A stretch of 64,000 nucleotides of DNA, taken from contig CM043966.1 in the NCBI GenBank assembly GCA_014529385.2, positions 91,742,587-91,806,586 on the forward strand, in the 5' to 3' direction. The DNA is from Adiantum capillus-veneris. Taxonomy: Eukaryota > Streptophyta > Polypodiopsida > Polypodiales > Pteridaceae. The position numbers were made by a program, and so were the translations under genes. The notes below the pieces were generated by a model. That model was given only the letters and a program-made list of their open reading frames with translations, was not told the origin of the DNA and made no database searches. Every line of letters begins with the position of its first letter. The first letter of the stretch is position 1. Of the stretch, positions 33,755 through 45,609 are shown piece by piece.

Positions 33755-34922
33755 CATGGCTGATAATAACCAAGAGAACATTGATAGATTTGATTTTGCA
33801 CATGAAGGTGCTACTGATGATGTTCGCATGTTTGTAAATTATCTCGTTACTAGGTTGTAGTAAAACCTTGCCTTGCAAGCCAAAGTTACACAACAACTTC
33901 ATGCTTATGGGATTTCCCTTCCTCTCTGAGAGGAGAGAGAGCTTAGGAGGCCTCTTGAAGAGACCCCCAAAAGAAGACTCTCTCCCATTCGAGAGGAGGA
34001 ATCCAAAGAGCAAGAAAGCAGTGAAACTATAAGTTCCTCTGAAGATGTGGCTCCACGAAGATGGCGGTCTAGACGATCACCCACTCCTCTTCAGAGGAAA
34101 AGATCAACACACAGTCCTTCTCCTCGTCATTCCAAAAAGGAAGAGAGGAAACAAAAGAAGAAAAGGGCTAGAAAGAGGTCACCCTCTTCTCCTTCTTCTT
34201 CACCTTCCTCCTCTTTCGACGAAAGCTATGGCTATTCTTCTAGAGAATACAAGAGGGGAGGACATCACAAATCATACCCTGCATGGCTAAGGTCACAAAA
34301 GCTAAAGTTCAAGGAGGGAGGAAAGAGTATCTCTTTTCTCACCTATGATGGCATCTTTGGTGCTACTGACAAAGTGTTGGCCTTCATCCAACAATTTGAT
34401 GCGGCCTTTGGAGATGAGGGCTTCACAGAGTCCTCCAAGCTACACCATGTAGCTATGCACTTTCAAAAATCAGCTCGTCAATGGTGGGCTAGCCTTCATG
34501 GCAATGACGAAGCCCCAAAGACATGGAGAACTCTACAAGTTTCCATCATGAAGCAATTCCTTGCAAGCGATGCAAAGGACAAAGTGCTTACCGAATGGCG
34601 CATCTTGAAGCTTCTCTCTCATGAGTCTATCCACAAGTATGTAGACAAGTTTTGGGATTTACATCTCAATGCCAATGTCTTTCAAAAGATAGACTTTGCC
34701 GAGCAAAGATAGTAATTTTGTGCGGGATTATCTGAAGAGATGGCCGAATACATCAACTCTCAATGGCCTGATTCTATTAGCAAAGTAATCCATCACACCA
34801 TGGTTGTTTCACGCATCAATTTTCATCAAGTGGCTCGACGGAATGGCAAGCCCATGGAAAACAAAGAAAAAAATGATGCAAAGGGGAAGACCAATGCTCA
34901 AAATTCTTTCCAAGGTATTTCC

Positions 34923-35009
<87 letters not shown>

Positions 35010-35250
35010 CGGTCCAAGGAGAAGGGAGTTTACAAAGGTAAAAACAAAATCTCTCCTGAAGAGCTTGAAGCTTTTTGCAAGGACCATAAGTGTTTCAAGT
35101 GTGGGGAGCAAGGACATAGCTATCATTCTTGCCCCAAAAAGAATGCTCGCAATGAGACTCCTAGGGCTTCCACCATTGAATCTCCAAAAGAGGATGCTCA
35201 TTGCAAGGAACATCACTTTCCTATGCTTGGGGAAAGGTAAGAGAGCATGA
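33755..35250 (+). pseudogene. Element C gag with a poly-asparagine tract
   Basis: It starts MADNNQENIDRFDFAHEGAT at 33755. After stops near 33858 and 33928 a longer frame (to 34712) carries a basic, serine-rich region and the gag core (SKLHHVAMHFQKSARQWWAS, WRTLQVSIMKQF, SIHKYVDKFWDLH). A second frame (34740-35240) contains about 30 consecutive asparagines coded by an AAC microsatellite, followed by the knuckle CFKCGEQGHSYHSC. The asparagine run sits between gag core and knuckle, where such proteins usually have a flexible linker. Element A has a serine microsatellite in its gag too. Confidence 0.88.
34923..35009 (+). repeat. (AAC)n microsatellite within gag
   Basis: About 29 perfect AAC units remain in frame and encode asparagine. 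On the other strand the same run gives an artefactual valine-rich frame. Confidence 0.95.
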
Positions 35251-35578
35251 TGTATTCATCTTGTTTGACCCTGGCTCTACTCACAACTTCATATCAATGG
35301 AGTTGTCCACCAAGTTTAGAATTCAAGCTTTCGAGATGGGAGATATGGTAATGGCTGACACAGATTTCAAGGTACATCAAGACTGTATTACTCCCTTGAT
35401 TGGGAAGTTGAGGCTTCATGTCCAAAACTATGTCGACAAAGAAGACTTTTTCATCTCTCTTCTCCAGCATGAGGATGCTATCCTAGGGGCGCCATGGTTT
35501 GATCGCATGACTGCCAATATGAAGTTCCCTAAAAGGAGAATCTACTTCACCTACAGGGGAAATAATATGTGTATATAA
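35201..35578 (+). pseudogene. Element C protease
   Basis: [18 protein letters not shown] is the retropepsin active site, with Asp-Pro-Gly as in element B. LRLHVQNYVDKEDFFISLL and AILGAPWFDRM give the second half with its hydrophobic-hydrophobic-Gly motif. The frame ends at 35578 and pol continues in another frame. Confidence 0.88.
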
Positions 35579-35779
35579 GATGCTAGTGAGCGTGGTTGCA
35601 CCATTCCACTTGTAAATTCTCCTGCTTTTGATAAATCATTGAAGAGCTCAGTTTTTGCGTACATGATTTTTGTCAAAGAGTCTCAAAAAAATCCTAATGT
35701 TTCATCAAATGTGAATGGTCGGGATCAAGAAGAGTTAGACTTGTCTAATTTTCTAAAAGGATTCTAAGATTTGTTCATC

Positions 35780-37090
35780 GATGATATCCCTATGGACTTA
35801 CCTCCAAAATGAGGGGATGATGACCATCCTATTTAGCTCGTTCCAGGAAGCTCACCGCCTAACAAGCCTCCTTATCGAGTCTCTCAAGCTCAACTAGAGG
35901 AGATCATGAGGCAAGTACATGAATTGGTAGACAAAGGGATGGCGAGGTCTAGTTCCTCTCCCTTTTTTTCTCCAGTCCTTTTAGTGCAAAAGAAAGATGG
36001 TATATACTGTATGTGTGTGGACTATCGAGCACTAAACCATATCACTATCAAAAATAGATTTCTTGGTGCCTCAGGTAGAAGGTCTATTTGATAAGCTACA
36101 AGGCTCTACCTACTTTAGTAGGATTGACCTTAAGAGTGGCTATCATCAAATAAGGATAGTGGATGAAGATATCCTAAAGACCGTGTTTCGCACAATGTTT
36201 GGTCTTTATGAATATCTAGTCATGCCTTTTGGTTTGACTAATGCACCAGATACATTCAATCATCTAATGGAGAGAATTTTTAGACCTTATCATAAATTCA
36301 TTGGAGTGTTCTTTGATGATATCATCATCTACTCCAAGTCTTTGGAGGAACATAAGCAACATCTCCAAGTAATTTTTCAAGCAATGAGGGAAAATAAGCT
36401 TTTTCTTAACCAAAAGGAAAGTAAATTTGTCCTTCAAGAGATTCAATACCTAAGTCATATTATCTCTCAAGATGGTATCCATATGGATCCATCAAAGTTA
36501 GAGGTAATAAAAGCATAGCCTAACTCAAAGAATCTACATGAGCTGAGAAGCTTTATTGATATGTGCGCATACTATATACGCTTCATAGCAAAATTCTCTC
36601 AAATAGTAGGACCACTACATGACTTAACTAAGAAGAATGCTAAGTTTGTATGGACTGCTAAAGAAAAAAATTCTTTTGATAACCTCAAGGAGAAGCTTAC
36701 CTCCCAATCAGTCCTCATACTTCCGAATATCTCTAAACCATTTGAGGTCCAATGTGATGCTTGTGGTGATTGCCTTGGACCGGTTTTGCTTCAAGAAGGG
36801 CATGCCATAGCATACGAGAGCCAAAGGCTCAATACTGATGAACGAGTCTTGGGCATTTATAAGAAAGAGCTTTTAGCTATCCTACATGCCCTAGACACAT
36901 GGAAGAACTACTTATTGGGGACTCTATTCATTCTACGAACCGATCACCAAAGTCTCAGGTATTTCATGATGCAAACCAAGCTCTCTAACAAACAAATGAG
37001 GTGGGATTTTCTTTCACAAATTAAATTTCATAATGCTCACATTGCCGTAAGCACAATCAAGTGGCCAATGCACTTTCACGATGACCAAAA
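35780..37090 (+). pseudogene. Element C reverse transcriptase and RNase H
   Basis: RT motifs are [71 protein letters not shown] and FFDDIIIYSKSLEEH. RNase H follows with VQCDACGDCLGPVL, YKKELLAILHAL and [12 protein letters not shown] frameshift lies near 36070 and a TAG near 36518. The RNase H end is degraded near 37010-37090. Confidence 0.92.
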
Positions 37091-37096
37091 GTTAAT

Positions 37097-38565
37097 GTGG
37101 TGTCTATAGCTACTCACAATGATCTATCTTCTATGATAGATGCGTATGCTACTGACCCTGGCTTTAAAGACATAATGTCAGCCCTTGCTGTGGGGAAGAA
37201 AGAGGAACCATTCACCTTGCAGGATGGTTATCTTCTCCACAGAAACAGGCTATGTGTTATCCATTCCCTTCGTAAGAAAGTTATGCATGAATCCCATGCT
37301 CCTCCCTATGCGGGGCATATAGGTATTCGACCTACTCTTCGAGGAGTAGAGACGTATTTCTATTGGCCTACCTGAAAGTGGACATACAAGAGTATGTTTC
37401 AAAATGCGTAGTATGCCAAAATACCAAATATGATAGAGGAAAGCAACCTGATTTACTCCAACAGAAACCTAGTTTACTCCAGCCATTGCCTATCCCAAAT
37501 TCACCATGGGAGAGTATATCCATGGATTACCCAAGTCTATCCATGGGAATATGAGAATATGGACAATAGTTGACAGGTTTAGCAAACAAGCACACTTTAT
37601 TCCTGTCAAAAAGATTATTAAGGCACACCAAATGGAAACTCTCTTCATATCATAGATTTGCAAACACCATGGATTACCAATATCCATCATGTCAGATAGA
37701 GATCCTAGAATGACTAGTAATTTCTGGAAAGGTCTCTTTGAAATTCTAGGAACAAGATTAAATTTCTCTTCAGCCTGTCACCCACAAACGGATGGCCAAA
37801 GTGAGATAGCCAATCTTATGATACTCGATCTATTCAAGACTTACGTTACCGAAGTAGATCAATACCCACAATGGGAAAAGTACTTACCTTTTGTAGAGTA
37901 TACCTATAATAATATTGTACATACTTCTAGGGGAAAAACACTTTTTGATATCATTGAGGGAAGATATAAAAGTCCCTTGCTACTCAAAGTACATGGGAAG
38001 ATCTTCACCGTCGATGAGTATAGCCGTGACCTACAAGAATCTTTTCAAAAGATTAAGGAGACTATATCCATCTCTCAACAAAGGAAAAAAGCTACTGCTG
38101 ACAAGCACAGAAGGGCCTTAACATTCAATGAAAATGATTGGGTCATGCTTAAGTTTCCTAAGGTTCAATTAAGGCAAACCACGGGCTAAAATCCTACAGG
38201 CCATCAAAAATATTATGCTAAACTAGCAAAAAGATATTATGGTCCTTTCCAAAATTTGAAGCCCATCAATGAGACGGCTTACCAACTCAAATTACCCAAC
38301 CATTGGCTCATACACAATGCTTTTCATGTAAGCCTACTTAAGCCCTACAAGGGAGAAACACCAAGTGAACCAATTATTGAAGACCTTCCCAAAGTTGAAG
38401 ACCAAGAAGAGGTGCTACAACCAACAAGGTAAGATTATCCGACGATATCTTATTAAGTTCAAAAATTATCCTTTTGAAGATGCTAGATGGATGCAAGGAG
38501 TACAACTTAAGGATAGTATGAACCTTGTCAATGCTTACAATTCTACATTAGAGTAAGCAAATATA
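37097..38565 (+). pseudogene. Element C integrase and chromodomain
   Basis: The zinc-binding domain (HAPPYAGHIGI, CVVCQNTKYDRG) is split by a stop near 37373. The catalytic core is broken between PWESISMDY (first Asp) and [13 protein letters not shown] (second Asp). The Glu is in GQSEIANLM. The GPF module (RYYGPFQNLKPI, HNAFHVSLLKPYKG) and chromodomain (EEVLQPT, RRYLIKFKNYPFEDARWM) follow. At least four frame breaks make it inactive. Confidence 0.9.
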
Positions 38566-38897
38566 TAAATTTCTTTTAAATGACCAATGTCTTTGTCTTA
38601 TAAGTTCTCTTTTTAAATCTGCACAAATTTAAATAGTATGCATGCTTAGAATCATGTTTGTGATGACGACGTCTCTCAAACACCAAGTAGAATTTGTCAC
38701 TCTACTTTGGAAGAAGAAAATGGATTAAAGAGCAGACATGCTTGCGGCAGATATGTCTCCCAAGCACCAAATGGATTAATCATCCATCTTGAAAAGATGT
38801 CATAGGGTAAAAAGGGATCCTCTACCCGCTAAGTAAAATTGACTAATGACTACGGCTTTATCTCTTCTACCTCATAGTCAAGGACGACCTATGATTT

Positions 38898-38911
38898 CAA
38901 GAGAGAGGTAA
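38898..38911 (+). other. Polypurine tract of element C
   Basis: AAGAGAGAGGTAA lies directly before the 3' LTR start TGCCATAAAATC, the normal site of plus-strand priming. Confidence 0.8.
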
Positions 38912-39590
38912 TGCCATAAAATCTAATATCTAACCAACCCAAATGATTTTCTCATATTAAACCGATCACTTAATGTGGGAGAATAAACGAAAACAAGGAT
39001 TAAGATATAGATGCGCTTATAGATCTATTTCAACAGGGAGCCAATGGTAAAGAGGTCCAAATGAGAAATGGTCTATCAAAGAGCAAGGCTAATCAATGGA
39101 GCAAAAGAACTTAGGGTTGGCTTCATTAAAGCCTCCAAAGGTAAGTGTTAAAAGCCTTAAGACATAGTCTTTAATTTTTAAATTTTAGTCAATTAAGGTC
39201 CAAGTAGGCAAGGGGGCAGCTTGCTTAAGCAAGGGTTGTGCTTAAGCAGGGGGCCTGACTGCTTACCAAGCTCAAAGAACTTGCTACAAAGAAGGGGGCA
39301 AGCCCTACAAAGGAGGAAAGTGAGTAGTGTGTGTGCACCTCACCAAGGGCCATACTCTCATGAGAGGAAAGGGGCCACATGTCAGGTGTAGAGGCACACT
39401 GCTCAAGCAGGCAAGGGATGTGCTTAAGAAAGGGGGGTGCTAGCTTAACCTCACAAGAGGGAAAGAAGGACACTTATCAGGAGGCTACACACCTTGTCCC
39501 AAAGGGAGCCAAGCTCTCATTGGTTGGAGGGCTACATGGCCGAATGAGATTCAAGGGAAGCCTAGAAAAGGGGGTCAACCATGCTACCTT

Positions 39591-39654
<64 letters not shown>

Positions 39655-40397
39655 GAGCATCCCATGAGCCTTCTCCCCCTCTCATTATTCTCTTCACACA
39701 CTCTTGCAAAGCAAGAACTTAATCTCCTTCTCCAAGCTTGAGAAGTTGAGTACCTACCACAATAAGCTCTTGGCTATGGATGCAAATCCACACAAGAGAA
39801 TACTTATGCTTGCTTATCAATCTATCTAATCTCCATTATCACTATGCTAGGCTATGCTACAAGAGCTATGAGTGATTATGTGCAAGAGGGTATTGCTTTC
39901 TCGTAGAGATACTTCTACTTCTCTCTTCTTCCTCACTCCTTGCCAACTCTCCTCACCTTTCATGGTGTTTGAGGTCTTGGGATTGAGGTTGGGCATTTTT
40001 CAAGTTCATGCTAATCATGTTTATATTGTTGTTATGTTAATTCTTGTTGAGTGAAGATTTACATCTTCACCTCATCAAGAAGGTCTCAAGGAACACAATC
40101 AATTGTATTGTAAACAAGTCTTCCGTCATGGAAGAATCTATAATACAAGTGCCTATTGGAGGGGACACCGGATCCAACTAATCCGGTCCTCTATTGGTGT
40201 CAATTTCTCTAAACTCTTACTCTTTTTTAAAAGTATTGTTCATGCCTTGTTAATGAAGTAATGTGTTAGTGTTTATCTCTCCATCCAAGCACTTTCTTTC
40301 TCACTCTACATCTACACACAAAGGAATGCTCAAGGAAATTCTCAATATGTTATTCACTTTCCGCTCCAACTCAAGTTCAAAGGCTAATTCCATTACA
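38912..40397 (+). repeat. 3' LTR of element C
   Basis: It pairs with 32010-33372. It has about 420 bp (39466-39885) missing from the 5' LTR, including a TC microsatellite (39594-39650), and it lacks the doubled 150-bp block of the 5' copy. Its outer base pairs are intact. Confidence 0.9.
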
Positions 40398-41150
40398 TTC
40401 GCTCTACAGTAGGAATGCCTTTTGCCTTGCTCTTTGCAACCCATTGCTTTTGACAAACTATTGGTTGGGTTGTAGCATGTATTTCTGTTGTCAAAGCTTG
40501 GCCTTTATGTTCTGACACAAAGAGAACCTCTTGATTTCCGCTCGTATATTGAATGTTGACTGTATCTAAGCTCCAGTCAGTTTGTATGTTGTACGTTCTT
40601 TGCCAAGGTTGTTCAAGCAACAATGGATGCTGCGCTGATATATCTTCTACTAGATAAAACTTATGCAAATAGAGATATTGATTCACCTGTACATGTAGTA
40701 TGATCCATACCATTGCCTTGATGGAGTGTTCCAAATAAGTGTGAATTGGCTCGCTTGTTGGCTGAATTGCTTTTGTAAGTTTTAGTTGCTTGTCTAAGAT
40801 GTAGGAAAGAAGATTCCCTTGAGCTCCAGAATCTAGCAGTGCATTAGTCTCCACTTGCTTATCTCCAAGTTTGACTTGTATTATCGGATCCATTGTATGC
40901 TCTTCGTCAAAATCCACCATATTTGTGACATTGATCCGTAATGGCCATCCATGCTGCTGTTGTTGCCGTAGAAGCTTTTGTTTAACAATATTTTCCTTTG
41001 ATTTGTCTTGAGCTTCCTTGAATATTTGTTGTTTTTCTTGAGTCCTTTTCTTGTCCACGTGTATTTGTTGAAGCATATGCTGGGCTAGTGGTAAATGATA
41101 CTTTTTAAGCCAACAATCGCTCATCTAGTTAGGCATTTCTGCACCATCCA
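40398..41150 (-). pseudogene. Element F post-integrase retropepsin-like domain
   Basis: The - strand frame 41124-40393 starts in the integrase tail (CWLKKYHLPLAQHMLQQIH). It continues through a Lys/Gln-rich linker into IIQVKLGDKQVETNALLDSG followed by AQGNLLSY, a retropepsin-type active site, and ends near HPLLLEQPW. Element G has the same arrangement (58938-59345). A conventional protease also exists upstream of RT in this family, so this is a second one. The frame runs into the C insertion at 40397 and resumes at 32009. Confidence 0.75.
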
Positions 41151-41199
41151 ATGTAGCAAGCTTGATGGCCCCTCTTGGTGATAAATCTTTGATCACAAA

Positions 41200-42475
41200 G
41201 GGTCCCATCCCTTACTTTTTAAGCTTCTTAGCATGTTGTTTTAACGTATACACTAGGACATAGTCTCCTGTTTTAAAGTGTTTAGAGTGTACATGCTTAT
41301 CAAAAAATTCTTTTTGCCTTCTCTTTTGAGCATAGATAGAAGCTACAGCCTTTAGGCAAAGCTTATCTAGTTTTTCAAGGTCATCTAGCCTGGGAGACAG
41401 TTCATGGCCCATCCATTCGAGTTGCTTAGCCACTCTGAGTGCTGGGATTAGGAACTCCATAAGCAATATAACATTAAGTCCGAAAACCATGTTGTACGGT
41501 GTTGTGCCAATTGAGGCCTTGTAGTCTACTCATAAGCCTATAGTGTTGAGTGTAATTGTTGGTCCCAGTCCGTCCATGAATGTGATACAATTTTGGTCAA
41601 GACAATGCATAGAGTCTTATTTGTGGCTTCAACCTGTCCATTTGCTTGTGGGTGGTACAAAGCACACTTCTCAGGGGGTTCACTATGTGTAAAACTACCA
41701 TATCATGTGCGTTCAAGACATGTTTGTAAAACCCCTTATCTGTGAATTTTGTTAGGAATATAATGTACCCTTTTCTTTTAAAATCTGTAAGTTTTTTTCA
41801 AATTTGAAATATAATGCCCTTTTGTATATATATTTCTGTAAGTTTCAAGAACTTTAAATACCCTTTTGTTGAACTCACGTGATAGGTTACATTTTTATTA
41901 GGTGAATTCCCCGGGGCACACTTCCTGTGAATTACCATGAATTCATCTAAGAGATTTGCATCACTTCATTGATGAAATGTGTGCCATGATCGCTGACAAT
42001 TTCTATAGGTAGGCCATATCTAACAAAGATATTTTCATATAGAAACTATGCAGTGGTCCTTGCATCTGCTTTCTATGTGGCCTTAGCTTCAACCCATTTT
42101 GTGAGATAGTTCGTAGCTACAATGATATACTGGGCTTGAGACCTGTAAGCGGGTGGTGAGATTGGTCCCAATTGGTCCAAAAAAATCTATACCCCACTTA
42201 GAAAATTATCTGGCTCCCATCATTGCATTTGGCCTTAGTGGCATCTCATCTCTTCATATTGGTGCTTTAGTACGCTGGCAGGAATCAGATCTTTTAACGT
42301 TTTTGTTGACGTCCATATATAATGTAGGCCACCATATTCTTGTGGTCAAGATAATTTTTGTCATCTTGTCCCTTGAAAAATGGTCTCCACTGATTCCTTC
42401 ATGTGCTTTCTGTAGGATTGGCAAGTACATACCTTCAGTTGCACATATCTGAAGTTGATTGTCTTTCCCTCTTCT
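41200..42475 (-). pseudogene. Element F integrase
   Basis: On the - strand RRGKDNQLQICATEG is followed by KAHEGISGDHF and IWWPTLYMDVNKNV, the integrase zinc-binding region, with SDSC where CxxC is expected. The catalytic core (about 42150-41500) is broken by stops. The C-terminal module (LRVAKQLEWMGHELSPRLDD, IYAQKRRQKEFFDKHV, KTGDYVLVYTLKQHAKKLKK) is open at 41490-41212. The sequence closely parallels element G. Confidence 0.82.
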
Positions 42476-42479
42476 GGAA

Positions 42480-45400
42480 CCACTTGAAGGTAAACCAAAG
42501 ACTGGGGTAGAAGTTCCAGCTCCAGCCCTATCACTCCATCGGGGCATGAGACCAAAGAAATATATGAGGAACCCCCGATTGAATTAGAAAAGCCTATGAT
42601 ATCAATGAATACCATAGATCCAACATTTGAGTGATTTCATTCTACGATACCTAAGGCCTATAGAGAGGATCATGGCTTATACGACCTTTGGAGATAGATA
42701 AGAGAAGCAAATGAAGCAACATGGCTGAGTGAGAGAGTTAACAAAATCAATAAAGGGAGGGATCTCTTTCTTCCACCAATAGAGGAACTTGAGTCAAGGA
42801 CCCAAGTGGATTTGGATATTTTCTCTTATTTCGGGGATATAGGATACATAAGATCTTTAGAGAGTCAACCTCAATCTTGAAAACCTTACCTTCATACATG
42901 GGTGAGTACAAAGCAAGGTCTGATGTGAAGGTTGTGCCAACACACAAAGACTTTCTTCTAAAAAGATGATGGACTCAAAAGGGCTGATAGGCATATTGTC
43001 AACGCCAGTGACTTGCACCATCACATTAGCTGAGCTTCGTAAGATACGATTAAACATATGGGTGACTGTTGGGAAATGTTTAGAGAAGTTTGGAGTCAAG
43101 GATTGAAGAAGGGATTCAAGAGCTAGAAAAACCTCAATTCAATACAAGACTTGTGCCCTTAAACAAGGTTGGAGAGTATTGCGAGAGTGAAGATTAACAT
43201 ACTACGATTCTAGTAGAATTTCAAAGTGTAACAACAATGGAAATTCTCAATAGTGGAGCTCGTGTTTCTATTCCCACCAAGGATATTTGGAAAAAATGGA
43301 GGAAACCAGCATTAAAAGCTACCAAAATGAATTTGCAACTTAGTGATGGATAAGGCTCCTAGAGAAAGTGATTACGACTTCTTGTGGCATTGAGTATGAG
43401 AATACTTTTGCTATAGTGGATTTTTGCAAGAAGAAAAAGTATGACATCATACTTGGACGACCCTTTATAAGACAACTCAAGATGGTTCAAGACTAGGGGT
43501 ATGATCACATATACCTCAGGCACATGGAAACCATGACATGCATAAATCTAAAATACCATAGCTATAGAGACGTGAACGAAACACCAATGGAAGAATTTGA
43601 TTCAGCTACATTTGCAGGGTTGGAGCTTCTAGGTTGGCTAGGCAAGCCCAAAGAGCTATGGATGTGTTGCACATCAAATTGTGAAGGCTTGCAATGACGA
43701 GAAGAGTGTACATTGGAAAGTGCACTTGAAGATAAGGAATACATTCACGAGCCTTTTCCAAAAGAGGCCCTTGAGCCATTGGAGTGGACCCAAATACTAG
43801 CAACCCTAGATGTGTGTGCTATCTTAGATGGCCCCACTACAAAGTGTGACAAGGATAAATATGATGTGGTTCCTTACTATATGGTGAGTATGGTGGAAGG
43901 GGAAGACCGAGAGAAACCCTTAGAACAACCCAGGACTGATGAGATGGAGAAAGAAGCAGACGAAGAGTTTTACGACTCCACAGAGCAATTTGAACGCGAG
44001 GATGATGCGAACAATGAGTGCTTGGTCAACCTAAGTGACCAAGAGGAAACAAGAGAAAATGTTCAATCTTACGAGTTTTCAAACCAAAAACCTAGACATC
44101 AAGAGGACTAGAAGAAAAAAAGATCTAGAGGTAGAGCAAGAGAGAACACCATGCCTAGGATAATGGACAGAACATAGTTTTTGATGCTTGTAAAAGCTGA
44201 CAATTTATCAAGGACAAAATATTGGGGAGATATTCTTAGGCCCAATATCCAAAAAAAAATCAAGAATGAAAAAACAAGCTTGAGAGTCTGAAACAATACC
44301 CAAGAAAACAAAGGAACGTGGGCAGGATAAAAGTGGAGAGCCTAAGTGGACCAAGGTAGAGAGAAAAGAGAAGTACAAAGATCTTAAGAAAACTCTCAAG
44401 GAAGTATGGACTATAGAAATAGGTAGTGGCAAAGGAGAAAACAAGAAGAATGAGGATAAAATGAGTGTACCATCCCACTACATAAAGTTCACCATACAAG
44501 ACAGGAAGATAGTGATGATGCAACCTCTCCAGGAGCGAAGGGACAAGGAGTCTTCAATGGACCCGAGGATGCAAAAAAGATAGACTTGGTAGAACCAGGA
44601 GAAGCTCCACGACCAGCCATTGCAATGGATCTAAGTCTGTCCAACAGAGAATGAAAATCTCATAAGCCTTGTCAAGGAGTACAAGGACGTATTTGCTTGG
44701 TCATACAAGGAACTAAAAGGTCCATATTTCTCTCTCCTGGCAACTCAATAGTGCTGAAAATAATTACACCACTAGGGAGCAAGAGGGGCTAGGAATGATA
44801 TATGCTATTAATTTTTTTTGGCATTATCTTCTTGCAAACAAGTTTGTGTTTTTTACCGATCATCAAGCTCTCCTATACCTCATAAACAAACCATGCAATA
44901 TAGGGCGAATTGTACGATGGTTTATCATTTTTCTAGAGTTTGAGTTTATAGTTGTGGTAGAAGAAAGGAAAACACATCTACAAGCCACTCATCTTTCTAG
45001 ATTACCAAATGGAGAAGCTCCATAAGGAATAGATGATGACATTCCTGACGCTTATCTTTTCAACATTGAAATGGTCCCTAAGTGGTTAGAGGAGATTGTC
45101 ACCCTACTATCCTATGGAGGAGAGTTCGCTAGAATAGGGTAGGAGTGTAAACGACAAACGGTTTGACAAGCAAGATATTTACAACTACTTGGCTGACGTT
45201 TGTATCATTTTGGGATTGATAACATTTGTGTTTATGCATAAGTCCGGAGGAGTACGACTGTTACCCTCAAGAAGCACATGTTCAAGACTTAGCATTTCAT
45301 TGTGCACAAACGAAAACATATTAGCGCTTGAAACAATTAGGGGTTTATTGGCCAACCATGAAAACGGATGTTCAGGAGTACATTACTAATTGTACTTCTT

Positions 45401-45600
45401 GTAAACCTAAACCACTTGCGGAGCATGCTACCTTATTTTAGGTAACAATTGCACCAAGATGATGGCAATACATAATTAACTACCTGACAACAAGGAGGTT
45501 TCCTGAAAATACCTCTAGAGCAAGACAGAGATCTATAAAAACAGAGGTACATGATTATGTAATAATTGAAAATCAACTCTAGTATCTATTTGGGGTTCTT
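42480..45600 (+). pseudogene. Inverted central segment of element F: protease to integrase start
   Basis: This segment is on the + strand whereas the rest of F is on the - strand. In order it holds the gag-protease linker (LSTPVTCTITLAELRKIR), a protease with Asn in place of the active Asp (MEILNSGARVSI), the PEPFP-like region (HEPFPKEALEPLEWTQILAT, 43713-44111), the RT start (EYKDVFAWSYKELKG, near 44690), then directly RNase H (HYLLANKFVFFTDHQALLYL) and the start of integrase (LGVYWPTMKTDVQEYITNC, YVIIENQL). The RT core is deleted. The segment ends where the - strand integrase begins, and begins where the - strand gag leaves off. Confidence 0.75.
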
Positions 45601-45609
45601 CATTCATTG

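Larger units (their letters stand above)
32010..40397 (+). mobile_element. Complete Ty3/gypsy chromovirus (element C) inserted into element F
   Basis: LTRs lie at 32010-33372 and 38912-40397 with TG...CA ends, a tRNA-Met primer-binding site, and a polypurine tract. The flanks are TTTGC (32005-32009) and TTCGC (40398-40402), a 5-bp target duplication with one mismatch. The internal order is gag, protease, RT, RNase H, integrase and chromodomain. Many stops and frameshifts and substantial LTR differences show an old insertion. It separates two parts of element F, so it is younger than F. Confidence 0.92.

Noticed and set aside
34809-35216. Valine-rich 135-codon - strand frame
   Set aside because: It is the antisense of the AAC run in element C gag.
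42480-45600. A separate + strand element H inserted head-to-head with F
   Set aside because: Its end and the start of the - strand integrase are adjacent in element G, and the gag knuckles lie beyond its other end on the - strand, so one inversion explains it better. It was kept as a finding to check.
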